A stretch of DNA of 64,000 bases from Acestrorhynchus altus. Taxonomy: Eukaryota > Chordata > Actinopteri > Characiformes > Acestrorhynchidae. Below the pieces are notes generated by a model. The model had not been told where the DNA came from. It saw only the letters and a list, made by a program, of their open reading frames with translations, and did no database searches. A program made the position numbers and the translations under genes. Of this stretch, positions 1 through 10,141 are shown one piece after another. How positions within the stretch are numbered: position 1 is the stretch's first letter; the number at the start of each line of letters is the position of its first letter. The stretch lies in assembly GCA_034509495.1 (NCBI GenBank), contig CM067503.1, positions 16,483,266-16,547,265 of the forward strand, read 5' to 3'.

Positions 1-940
1 TTTTCAAAGATGGATTATTCATTGATAATTCACACAATAATGAGATAGTTAGTAGATAGTTTGTTGTTATTTGTTTGTTACTTGGATCCTGTGTTATGAA
101 GCCTAGAAAACAGTATGTAACTGCCCACTAAATGCAGATCTTGGGTTCAAAGAGTTAAACAGCTACCCAGCCTTTGTATTTTTAAGTCTGCAATGTAGTT
201 GCCACTACTAACATGTTGTTCAGCCATACTGTGTTGCCAAATTGACCCAACTAATTTTTAACCATCCCACCTCAGACCACCTCAAATCAGATGTAGCTTT
301 GCCTTCAGCCTTAAAGAAACACTACCATAAGTGTGTTCTCCTTGCTCCAATGCAGCCGTATTTGATTAAAACTCAAAAAGATTCAGTTAGAGAAAATTTC
401 CTCAGGTCAAGATCTGGAACATCATGTCTTAATTGCATTAAGATTCAGTGCCATATCCTGTATGCTGAAGTAGCATAGTAGTTTAATGTTCTCCACAACT
501 GAATTTCAAATTAAATCTGAAATATAATTATAATTCAGTATATTTCAACAATATTTTTCAGTTGTCAGACTGAACTAGACAAATTATACATAACACTCTA
601 GTGTCTAATAATTATCCTTATAGTGGTGTTTGACATAAGCTACTTTTCCCCACTCAACCCTTCTTTGCTTACAATGTGACAAGCAAGATGATTGACTTTT
701 TACTGAAGGGTGAAACTAAAAAGATGCCATGTTGAGCACTACAAGAAATCTATTCATATATTGAGTGATCAGTTTCCTCGTTTATAACATCTCTGGTTTT
801 TCCTGAAAGCATCTCACGAGCTTTTATCTTGTTATGTGGGCTCCTGTTATATGTCCTGGAAAGATGAGAAGGCATTCTCTTAAGCCCTGCACTGTATGTG
901 AGTCACCCAAAATTACTGAACTAACTGCCATTCAAGTCAT
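1..940. other. non-coding stretch, nothing recognised
   Basis: This AT-rich sequence has only short chance open frames. I see no splice-flanked exon, no repeat that I recognise and no RNA gene. If the GIMAP-like gene continues past the exon ending at 1301, its next exon could be here or beyond the window edge. I could not find one with a convincing acceptor and an AIG1-like reading frame. Confidence 0.5.
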
Positions 941-944
941 AGTT

Positions 945-1125
945 TCCCCTCTAGCCCACACCTGGCATTAGGCATGGTGCCAATAGGTTCATGTCCTATT
1001 CTATTGGCAGTATTTCTCTACATTGACTAGACAAGCAATATATGTGCATTTGCATTTCAGTGTCAGCAATGGGTGCAACATGATGTAGCTAAATGCAGTC
1101 ATTAAAAACTATGCCTACAAAGAAT
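945..1125 (-). repeat. dispersed repeat copy, family also at 44700-45100 and 51590-51900
   Basis: Read on the minus strand, this piece has the order 'gcttgtctagt', 'tgtagagaaatactgccaat', 'agaataggac', 'catgaacc'. The same order occurs on the plus strand near 44830-44900 and 51605-51670. The three copies differ by scattered substitutions and deletions, as expected for old transposon fragments. The family resembles a Tc1-like or MITE-like repeat common in ostariophysan fish genomes, which is from memory and not a search. It lies about 180 bases downstream of the GIMAP-like exon ending at 1301. Confidence 0.6.
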
Positions 1126-1300
1126 TGGACATTATATATCTTTAGATCACTGCTGTTGGTTGATTAGATATGAAATGTTTATACAGTACCAACTGCTATC
1201 TGTAACTTGGAGGTTATGAGGTTCTTATTAGTGCCAATAACCTTTAACAAAGTTTGTTAATGCTTGTGAGCTTATGGGCTTACGTAGGTATGTAAGTTAC

Positions 1301-2002
1301 CTCTCTTTAAGCTGATCACCCCACTTCGTTTCTTCATCTTCCTCTTCATCTTGGCCTTTCTTTCCACCAACCTCCATTTCCGCTTCATGTCTTTATAGGT
1401 TCTTTGGTCTATTTCGTAATGAAAGCCCCCATTTTCCATAACCATCTCTTCCACCTTTTCCAACAGCTGTGTGACCTGAGTGGCATTGACAACATTTTTG
1501 TTATTGAAAATGTGATACCGGTTTCTACATTTTGCAACAAGCAGCTGTAAGTCTTTCCCTTCACTCTCAATGTGCTGCTCAATTGTTACATCCCCCAGCA
1601 AGTCACCATGGGTGAACAGAAGAACAGTATGGTTCCACACTCTCTCGCCAAGCAGATCCATGTGTTCTTCAACTGATTTCCGCTCTTCATCTGTGAATGC
1701 GACATCAGAGCGTAAAGCCAGAAGTACAGCATGTGGTCCTGGGGGACACAAGGATATGCTGAGTAATATTTCTTGTTTATCCAGTTCTGGAGTTTCTCTG
1801 GCTGGAATAGTCCTCCACCATCCTGGTGTGTCCAACACAGTGACCAGCTTCCCTGCCACCTCATCTTGAATCTTCACACACTGTGCAGTTCTCTTACTGT
1901 CAAAGTTGTCTCTTCCAAAAATAGTGTTCCTGGATGAACTCTTTCCAGCCCTCCGGGAACCTACCAGCAGTATCCTTATGTTGGACAGGGAGCAGGTATG
2001 GC
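1301..2002 (-). CDS. GIMAP-like GTPase, internal exon encoding one AIG1 domain (domain 2 of the pair)
   Basis: This exon encodes a complete AIG1-type GTPase domain of about 234 residues, of the GTPase-of-immunity-associated-protein family. These are GTP-binding proteins, mostly membrane-associated, that act in lymphocyte and immune-cell survival in vertebrates. Seen in the frame: a P-loop 'GSRRAGKSS' near residue 15, a G3 box 'DTPGWW', the AIG1 conserved box around 'PGPHAVLLALRSD', the G4-like 'FTHGD', and 'CRNRYHIFN' before a lysine/arginine-rich helical tail. The acceptor is a pyrimidine-containing 'tttcccag' just above 2002. The donor is 'gag|gtaact' below 1301. The exon is 702 nt with phase 1 at both ends, so it is symmetric. 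No stop occurs before the donor, so the protein continues into another exon. An ATG inside the exon (1877) would lose the P-loop and is not the start. The upstream neighbour at 4158-4850 encodes a paralogous domain and joins in phase. The family call is strong; the exact gene name is not determinable. Confidence 0.85.
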
Positions 2003-4157
2003 CTGGGAAACATATAGCATATAGTTACTGTGTTGCTGTTATTCTTTCCTAATAAATTATTAAACATAAAACACATAACGTGCATTAACTTCTTGCATTA
2101 AAAGTAAGTTTTTGCATTTTCCTGTAAAGGTACCAGGGTGGAGATTAATGATCCCATACTACAAGAAATTCAGGCCAAGTTTGAGGCCAATTTACCTCAT
2201 CAAACAACAGCAGAAGGTGCCCTGATTTCAGAATCATCTAAAAAAATCTTCCCAGATTATCCTGAAGTGTGTGTGGTGTGAAAAACTTATATATATTGCA
2301 TGCACCGTGCCATATTTCAAGTCTTTTTTTAATGTTGATACTGTCTTATTAGTAATTTATTCACTAACTCTACACTAATGTTCTAATAATTTAAGACACT
2401 GATTTTCTGATTTTCATCTGCTATGAGCCATACTGGTCAAAGGTAAGAGAAAAAGCCTTAAAATATTTCACTTTATGGTTCTGAGAGGGCTTCTTCCCAC
2501 AGGCCATCAATTCACAGTCAGTCACAACTCATCTCATCTGCTTCATCACACCATCATGTTCAAAATCAAAGACCCTCCCACTTATCTTTTCACACTACAG
2601 CTTACAATTAATTCTACATCCAGTATGCATGTACATATAACAAACATCCATTTTATAGTTTTTACATACACAGTACTTCAACAGTGCAATGTTGTTAAAT
2701 AATTATTTGTTTTTGCTTTCAAACTGATGCAAAATAAATTCAATAAAATATGACACAATTCAATTCCATTTGATTTGAGATATGTATATCTACTCTGACA
2801 GCTTCAAATGGAAACTGCTGTAAAAAAATGCTCCTAGGTATGTACTGAATAAACACAAACCAGCATAGGAGGAATAAATATGCTATTTCTGCAGCAATGG
2901 AAGCTCTATGGTGCAAATTCATGACAAAAGGCCTTATTATCAGCAATTCTCAGTTCTCTGTCTCAATCTCCTGGTATGGCTGCCAATCCAAGTTCAGAAA
3001 GTTATTAGGCTAATTGATTGTTAGGAAACCCTTTTTAAATTGTGCTGCACAGCTGGAAAATGTTTTACTAATAAGGGAGCATAAAAGAGAGCATGACAGT
3101 TTAGGTTAGTTTAGTGTCTGAAGCACCAATGATTTTTGGCTTGCTTACAGGTTTAAAATTGGCAGAAATAAACAACTTTCTTTAGAGAGCCGTCAGTGTA
3201 TTGTTGTGTTCAGAAAGGAAGGCTACTCTTATACTGCAAAGAAACACTGAAAATATCTTACCATGCTGTTAATTGCTCCCTATTTACAGAGAGTAGCATA
3301 AACTGTCTCAAACAAATGTGCCAGAAGATAAATATTGTAGAGTGCGCAGTTTGAGACAAAGATACCTCACAAGTTGCCAGCTGCACTAAATGGAACCCGT
3401 CAAACACCAGTGTCAGCATTAACAGTGAAGATGCAACTTAAGGATGCTAGACTTCATGGCAGAATTGCCAAGAAAATGCCATACTTCACACTGGCCAATG
3501 ATAAAAAAAGACTGTGATCAATTTCATGTGTCAGCAATATTTAAAAAAAGGAGTAAATTGGAAATACACAGTCATCCTTTTTCCATTAAATCGATATTTC
3601 TTACTCTGACAATGTCTGCATGTCCTGTTAACATATATTATAAAATATATATCAATATTTATTTATTTTTAATATATATTAAACCTCCCTGAAATGAGTG
3701 TGATGTGTGTATATATTATTGTAAAAGTATGGCATTTTGTACAGTTTCTACCTAAAAAACACTGGAATCACATGTCAAAATTAGACCCAAAGTTTTGGCT
3801 TAAATTATCCTGCTACATGTGGAGCTGTGTGGCTGCGGAACAGTCAGAGTGCAGATGCTAACCCCTGTTATTACCAAGTACAGCCTTTCATGGTAATAGC
3901 ATCCTCCATTGGCAGTGGCCTTTTCCAGCAATATAATGTACCCTTCACAGTGCACACATTATTATCATGACAGATCAGGGTTTTACTACATTATGTTTAT
4001 ATTAAGGTTTGGAAAGTCTGTACGTCTGTTTTGCACCTACATTCTGAAAGTCAAGCCTCAGCCCTGGTTTAGGTGAAAAATATTTCAATTTAAAATGTGC
4101 CAAATTTAATAGGTATTGCAGTACATCTAAACCAGCTAAATATATGGTAAAACTCAC
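2003..4157 (-). other. intron between the two AIG1-domain exons
   Basis: This 2155-base interval runs from a consensus donor (GTGAGTTTT read below 4158) to the acceptor at 2003. It is AT-rich, with only short frames. It contains a dispersed repeat fragment around 2280-2480 that is listed separately. Nothing else was recognised. Confidence 0.7.
2285..2475 (+). repeat. dispersed repeat fragment, related to 33565-33735 and 41300-41410
   Basis: The shared landmarks are 'catatttcaagtc', 'gttgatactg', a run of 'attagtaattt' and a 'ctgatttt..ctatgagcca' block. Comparable blocks occur at 33565-33735 ('tgatttttgtgagctataag') and 41325-41375 ('tatatttcaagctcttctg', 'gttgatactaattag'). It resembles the widespread fish and frog repeat beginning 'ggtgcatctcaaaaaatt', which is from memory. 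There is no coding content. Confidence 0.45.
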
Positions 4158-4850
4158 CGTCACAAACCCTTCTTTGTTCTTGCATCATCATTCTCTTCTT
4201 ATTTGCTCTCTCTTCTGCCACCTTCCTCATCTCTTTGACTTCATATAGACGCTTTCTGTCAATTTCATAATGATGCCCATTGTTCACAGCCACCACCTCC
4301 TCAATCCTCTCCATCAGCTCTTTGACCTGAGAACTAGTGTAGCTTTCAATGTTGAGAACATGGTACCTGTTCCCACATTTGTTCACAAGCCATTGCAGAG
4401 AAGTCTCTCCTTCCCCTCCGACATACTGCTCAACTACTTGATCCTGTAGACGGTCACCATAGGTGAATACAACTATTGTGTGTTTCCAGATGTCCTCCCC
4501 TAGAAGCTCTAAGTGTTCCTGTGCTGATTTTCTGCTTCTCTCCTTGTATGATGTGTCCACACGTATGACTAAGAGGACAACGTGGGGTCCAGGAGAACAA
4601 TGAGCTGTGCTAAGCACCAGCTCCTGTTTCTGATACTCAGGAGTCTCATTAGCGAAGTAATTCTTCCACCAGCCTGGCGTGTCCACCACAGTGGCCAGTC
4701 TTCCAGCTGCAACTCCACGGATTTTCACACAATGAGCAGTTCTCTTGGGGGATGTAGTCTGTCTAGACAGAATCATGTTTGCTACAGAGGTTTTTCCAGC
4801 TCCTCTGTTCCCCAAGACCACGATCCTGAATTCAGAGATGAACTGGAGCC
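4158..4850 (-). CDS. GIMAP-like GTPase, internal exon encoding one AIG1 domain (domain 1 of the pair)
   Basis: This 693-nt exon encodes a full AIG1/GIMAP GTPase domain of about 231 residues. Seen in the frame: lead-in 'FISEFRIVVLG', P-loop 'GNRGAGKTS', G2-region threonines, G3 'DTPGWW', conserved box 'PGPHVVLLVIRVD', G4-like 'FTYGDRL', 'CGNRYHVLN', then a charged helix rich in K, R and E ending 'EQRRVCD'. The donor just below 4158 reads GTGAGT, a perfect consensus. The acceptor AG ends at 4851 ('ttttacaag'), and an in-frame stop lies just upstream, which confirms an intron there. With that acceptor the exon is phase 1 at both ends, matching the exon at 1301-2002, so the two join in frame. A GTG at 4821 is not a plausible start, because real exon sequence precedes it. 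Alternative acceptors lie a few codons downstream. GIMAP8-type proteins carry several AIG1 domains in tandem, so one gene is more likely than two; two neighbouring single-domain genes are the alternative. Confidence 0.87.
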
Positions 4851-6292
4851 CTTGTAAAACAGATGTTCACATGTCATGTCACATCACTTCCTACTCAGAA
4901 AAAGACCTGTCATGGTCCAAAACAAAAATCATAATCCCACATTTTCTCCCAATTATGTCATCTTTTCCTCTTAAATAAACTTTAAATATTGCAAAATATA
5001 TATATATGGTCATTTTAGTCCAGCATAATCTTGCACTAGCAGTTTAATTTAAATATTAAGTTACCTGAACATCAAATACTAAGTTACCAGAACAACAGTC
5101 TGTAACATTTTCTTACACAAACATCCATTTAATGTTCAGTTTGGTTAATTTTTTACATCTACCTTTTCATATTTAAGTTAAAGCTACAAACCTTTTTTAA
5201 CATGTATTAGACATCTATGGATATTTGGGGAATTCTGAAGGAAAAAAGATGTATAATACGTTCACCCCATCATCAGGAGGTTGTTCAAATCCCTAAAGAG
5301 ACCAAAACTGTCCTTCTCTGGGAGTCCAAGAAAAGTAAAAGTGTATCAGCCCCATACTGTTAACCCTCTATATTGTATTTTGCAAATCAGTTACTTATCT
5401 GATGTTATGAGTCAGTGTTTAACCTTTATGGCTAAATCATTTCAAAGCAGGTCTAGAACATATATTAATGTACATGAACATTTGAGTTTCCGATTACATA
5501 GTCATCAACAATTCAGAGATTAGCTTTATAGTATTTCATTGTCCATAAATACCATATTGTTCTTAAAATAAGTCCTTCGTTTTCTGTAATGTAACACATT
5601 TACTGTAATTTATTGTAATATTTTACAAATGTCTTTCTTGCATGTTTGTAGGGTGTAAACCTTTTATTAGATTGTTGTCAACTCAAAAATGACCTCTTTT
5701 GTTGGTTTTGTTGGTTTTACTAAAGAAAATGCAATTTTGATTGTCACATTGCAATACAGGGTCACGTTTGACCCTAAGCAGTAACTTTTTCCTAGTGGTG
5801 CAGAGACTTGTTATCTTCCTGTTTATACATTCATGTTAATATTGAATATCTTTTGAAAGTCTTTTCATGTCTCATAATGGTATTTTATAGAAAATGAAAC
5901 TTCAAAAGGGGCACCTTTGAGCATAGTTAGGAATCCAATAAGAGGATTATGTTAAAGTTTAAGTTAAAAAGGTATGTTGATTTGTTGCAGTAAAAAAATT
6001 AGTTAACACATTTCAAAGTTCAATTTAAATTCCAAATCCTTCTTTTTATCAAAATACAATCATGATGTTGACTTTGTCTCAAGTGCTCTTGATCTCAGCC
6101 TTGACTTGTCGTGGTCTTGACTCATTGTGTCCTAGTTTTAATCTTCACTCAGTCTCATCTGTACTGGTCTTCACTGAACTAATAAAGAAACCCTACAAAC
6201 TAGACTACTGTCTTTTAAAAGGTAACAAAAAGCATTTGAAATTTACCAACACAAAAAATGAGGAGAGCTATTAGAAGAGTCTTTAAGCTTAC
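4851..6292. other. non-coding interval upstream of the AIG1 exons
   Basis: This AT-rich sequence has a short (AT)n run near 4999-5009. A tiny 35-nt segment at about 5071-5105 on the minus strand has AG and GT at its ends but a weak reading frame. I do not call it an exon. No promoter, CpG-rich segment or first exon of the GIMAP-like gene could be identified. Confidence 0.5.
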
Positions 6293-6363
6293 CAAATGGA
6301 GAACTTGAACCACAGGTAGCCATTGCTGGTGCCTGATCTGGTATCTTCAATAATCATTCTAAT
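6293..6363 (-). CDS. candidate small exon of an unidentified gene
   Basis: On the minus strand a strong acceptor (pyrimidine-rich 'cctgtcttctgactcttgtag') is followed by 71 nt and then a consensus donor 'gtaagctt'. Only one frame is open through the exon. It reads IRMIIEDTRSG followed by TSNGYLWFKFSI, and ends in phase 2 (TG). The residue composition looks protein-like, but I do not recognise the family. The phases do not match the preferred acceptor of the AIG1 exon at 4850. It would join only by using an acceptor 25 nt further in ('ttcag', new exon start 4825), so it may belong to a different gene or be a chance signal. It is on the same strand as both genes of the window. Confidence 0.33.
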
Positions 6364-7075
6364 CTACAAGAGTCAGAAGACAGGAATATTGTGAATGCAT
6401 GTAAACAGTTGTGTTCCATTTTTAATATTAGAGCCACAACTGATAAGTAGGAAAGGAGCTTTTAACTTGATGACCACTTCTCTAGAGTACATCAAGATGT
6501 GACGTGAAGCACATAGTGCTTCAGTGCACACATTTCCTGCACAAACTGGTTTGACAGCATGCTACTGTGTATGTATATACACATTAGAAAGGACTCTGTT
6601 ACTCACCAGTTTGTCTTATATGACCATTCCCAAGGTCAGCACTGGTCTAACTTGTATTTTCACTTGTTACAAGTGACCATAAAAAATACAAGGTTCTATT
6701 TGCTTTGTAAACAGTTTTGAGTTGTTGAGCCTTAAAGTCTTTAAACTTAGACTTAGATATACTTCATTGCCATTCAAATTTACACTGTACAGTGCACATT
6801 AGAAAATAACGTTTGTTGCATTGACTCAGGGTAGGTCAGAAATAAATAGCAACTATACAACTGTAAAGACAAGTGGAGCCATTCATATATTCACATATAC
6901 AGGTATGTAAATATGTATCTACATACGTTTCAATATATTGCATTATAGCTTCCAGATGTGGAGTAATCAGCATTTGTATGACATTAATAGATTTCTTTTT
7001 TTTTGTTGCACATCCCTTGCACAAACCACTGAACCACTGAACCGCTAATCTGATGTCCAGAAACAGCGTGTACAC
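6364..7075. other. non-coding stretch
   Basis: Nothing recognisable was seen apart from dispersed AT-rich sequence. A weak splice-like segment near 6610-6649 on the minus strand is not open in a phase-compatible frame. Confidence 0.5.
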
Positions 7076-7079
7076 ATGT

Positions 7080-7600
7080 ATTCTTTCCTTCCAGGTGTCC
7101 TAAGCTCATGTGAAGTGCAGAGGAGAATGCATCCTCTACAGAATGATTTGGGCAGTAAGCAAATTGGTGTGGATTGAATGTGGGAGGGAGTTTGGAGTTT
7201 ATATGGTCCTTTACCAGCCTCTCAAAGCACTTCATCGTAATAGAGGGGAGTGTGACAGGGCAGCAATCATTGAGAGAGAAAAAAAAAAGGGGGGGGGGGG
7301 GGGTTTGGCCATCTTTAGGCATGGAGGTACAGCAGTCTGTTCTACCAAAATGTTGAAGATGTCTGTGAGGACCTCCACAAGCTGAGCAGCACATTCCCAA
7401 ATCAGCTTTCCTGGTCTGAGAAAGTGGAGGGTGGAGGGGGAGGTGTAGCTTTGTAATCCGTGATTGACTGAATGCCTTGCCACATCCGTCTTGTGTTTGA
7501 GGGATCCTGGAAGAAATCCTGCACTTTTTGACCATGAGCACACTTTGCAACTTTTATGGGCTGGTTCAGGTTGGCTCTAGTTGTTCTAAGTGCCACTGTG
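7080..7600 (-). pseudogene. LINE reverse-transcriptase fragment (L2/CR1-type), frameshifted
   Basis: These are remnants of a non-LTR retrotransposon ORF2 on the minus strand, split over three frames. Near 7430-7596 there is 'NTRRMWQGIQSITDYK', typical of the linker before the reverse-transcriptase domain. Near 7290-7420 there is 'AAQLVEVLTDIFN'. Near 7100-7250 there is 'MKCFERLVKDHI' followed by 'FNPHQFAYCPN' and 'VEDAFSSALH', matching the fingers region of fish L2-like elements. The frames are disrupted by indels and by a homopolymer tract (A10 then G15) at 7279-7303. The catalytic YADD region is missing. It is a dead fragment, unrelated to the host genes. Confidence 0.82.
7279..7303 (+). 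repeat. homopolymer junction A10-G15
   Basis: Ten A are followed directly by fifteen G, inside the LINE remnant. A G15 tract is uncommon in fish DNA and may form quadruplex structure. It is also a position where assembly length errors are likely. Confidence 0.9.
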
Positions 7601-9000
7601 TGACACAGTGCTCACTCCAGTCATTGTCTGTGAGGGATTTTGTATGTTCTACCTATTGTTTCGAAGATGTGATCTGGACTGAATTAAAAACTGCTAATAA
7701 TTTAAGATGAAATATTTCATACATTTAAGTGCTTTAAAATCTCTTTTAAACTCTAAATCTATATATATTATTAACAACACATACTCCTTGTAAAGTCTGG
7801 GTAAAACAAGCATTTTGTTCATTATAAAATGAACATTTGATGCTCAAAAAATTATACTTTTGCTGTTCCAAACCTAATGAGTGCAACCCTATTGTTTAAA
7901 AATTCAGTTCAGCTGCAGCTGTAACTCCACATCAATTCATGGTGCGATGTAGAAGATTCCTTCTGGATTTCCTTCTTTCTGTTCTACTATGCAGTGACAC
8001 CTGCACAATGATCTTTATGGGACATTCATTCAAAGAAAACATTTATTGTGCCTCGTCACAAAAATCAAAGGAGCGTCTGCTATCTGGAAGTTATTTGGAT
8101 TGATTAATTTAAAATTGAAATTTCTGGACGCAGTAAGAAAAGATATGTTGAAAGAGAAGGGGACAGAATTTAATGAAAAGAAGAACATTCAGTGGGAGAA
8201 ATTTCTATAACAGGATAATGATTCTAAACACCTCAAAATCCACAGCAAACCACTTCAGGGCACACAATCATGAGGTTTTGCAACGGCCCTCAGTGAATTA
8301 TCTAAAATCCCCCAACTGCTACCAGATGTTTTCTTTGTTTAAGCCCTTTCATTTAATACTTTAACTAAAAATAATGTTGATTATTAAATTTGATATAATC
8401 ACTAAGCACATATGTCATTTTTTTGTTGATGTCCCTTTTCAAAATGAAAACACTATGAATCTGATATGGTGAAGAGACGAGATGCGACGACAGAGGGAAA
8501 GAAGATTTGAGAGGGATAATAAATGCATCCGGAGATTGAAAGGGTTTGTCTTGTGTTGATGCTCAACACTCAGATTAGTGCATGTCTGTCAGGAAATGAA
8601 ATGATCCTATCAGCTTTCAGACAATGGAACTCAGACAGTGGATCCAAAACCTCAAGCAGTATTGGGTTTATGGCTGTGTAATAATAATGCAGGAGGATGA
8701 ATAAGTCATCGTGTGAATGGCCATTACATTTCTGGAACAATGAAGGGCACATCTTATGATTTTTGCTTCAAGTGGCAATAGAATAAAACTGAAAGTGCAG
8801 AAAATATGGGGAAAAGATCTTGTGATTTTTGCTATATATATGAATTGTTTACATTTAAATTTAAATGTAAAAATATTCTAATAGTTTGTGAATTTAGTTT
8901 CTGTAATTTATGTTGTAATTAATTTTACTTGTTTCATAATTATATAAATTCCTTCATATCATTTCATGACTTGACTACATTGTAAATGTGGGCCATCATC
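7601..9000. other. non-coding stretch with one perfect palindrome
   Basis: No gene was seen. A perfect 24-bp palindrome lies at 8848-8871 (each half reads tttacatttaaa or its complement). The stretch is otherwise AT-rich with no recognised repeat until the LINE-like tail near 9005. Confidence 0.5.
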
Positions 9001-9002
9001 AC

Positions 9003-9042
9003 TGTACTATGAATTAAATAAAGGTTGATTGATTGACTCGGG
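9003..9042 (+). repeat. possible LINE 3' tail
   Basis: The segment reads 'attaaataaaggttgattg' followed by attga-type repeats. Polyadenylation-like AATAAA followed by short TGATTGA repeats is typical of L2/CR1 LINE 3' ends. The body upstream is not recognisable. Confidence 0.4.
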
Positions 9043-9239
9043 TTTAAGATGTGTGACAGTGAAGAACTGACCATAATATCCTTCAGTAACATATGTTGGA
9101 GTATATCAGTAAATCTAAAATCAAAAATAGAAACTGATTTTGGCCCCTTAAAATTGATATTGTAATCTCTAAACAATTTTCAGGATTCAGTATGTACTCC
9201 ACCATTAAGTCACCATTTGTCACTGTACACTTTGCAATG

Positions 9240-9500
9240 AAAACCAGTAACGGGATCTGCCTGGAAATGCCCAGAACTAGTGACTTGGTGGGTCATTGCT
9301 TCATGCCAAGGATTATGCCATGGTGGACCCAATGGGTTTATGGCTAGATGACGGCCAAGGATGTTAATGTATCACTGGAATGAAAGTGTCCTCCAGTTAA
9401 TCACAGCTGCACCCTTGAGCAAGTCACTTAACCTCAAACTGCTCTGGAGGTGTTGCAACATCTCCCCTTCACCTCATGCCACCATGAATAAATTAAATGC
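9240..9500 (+). repeat. SINE-like or dispersed repeat fragment
   Basis: It contains 'gcacccttgagcaagtcact', a block found in many fish tRNA-derived SINE families and in related dispersed repeats (compare 43140-43370). The boundaries are uncertain. No tRNA-like head with A and B boxes could be identified. Confidence 0.4.
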
Positions 9501-9876
9501 AAAATATATCACAGCTAAAAGAGAAACAGGCAGGAACTCTACAAGCTGTGTAGTCAGATCACATCATGTCAGCATAAATAACCATATTATCAGAAAGAAA
9601 TTAGGTGACAGTGGACAGGTGCAAATCCAGTTTGTTCCAGCTCCTCTGGATTTTTTTTTTGATTTTTTTTTTTTTGGTAGTCAAAAGCATTATTATTGAT
9701 TATTAGGGTGAATAATGTATTGATGATCTAGAGGGAGAGGGAATTAAAAATTGAATAATGGGATTTTACTCAAAGTCGTTTATGCCTTTAGATTGTGTAT
9801 GAGGCATCCAGGGCCCTAAGGGCATTGAGTTGTCCTTGCCACTTTCAAGGTTGAACAGACAACATATGCCAGGAAC

Positions 9877-10141
9877 GTCCATCCATCCATCCATCCATCC
9901 ATTTTCTGAACCGCTTATTCCTGAATAGGGTCACAGGTGAGCCGGTGCCCAGCCGGCAACTCTGAGCGCAAGGGCCAGAAACAACCCTAGACAGGGCGCT
10001 AATCCATCGTAGGGCGCACACATGCACATACACATACACACACTAAGGGCCACTTTAGAGTCACCTATTCACTTATCATGCATGTCTTTGGACTGTGGGG
10101 GAAACCGGAGAACCCGGAAGAAACCCACAGGAACATGCAAA
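9877..10141 (+). repeat. non-LTR retrotransposon 3' region (RTE/Expander-like) with (CATC)n
   Basis: It begins with (CATC)6 at 9879-9902, then 'attttctgaaccgcttat', 'agggtcacaggtgagccgg', 'acaaccctagacagggcgc', 'catgtctttggactgtggg', 'aaaccggagaacccgg' and 'gaacatgcaaact'. This is the very common teleost repeat usually assigned to the 3' untranslated region of an RTE/Expander-type LINE (family name from memory). It has no protein-coding content. The open frame running antisense through it is not a gene. Confidence 0.8.

Noticed and set aside
242..478. 78-residue open frame near the left edge
   Set aside because: No domain, no splice signals and no coding-like composition; length is expected by chance.
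5071..5105. 35-nt minus-strand segment with AG/GT boundaries near the AIG1 exons
   Set aside because: Weak pyrimidine tract and no similarity to GIMAP; it fits only with a less likely acceptor.
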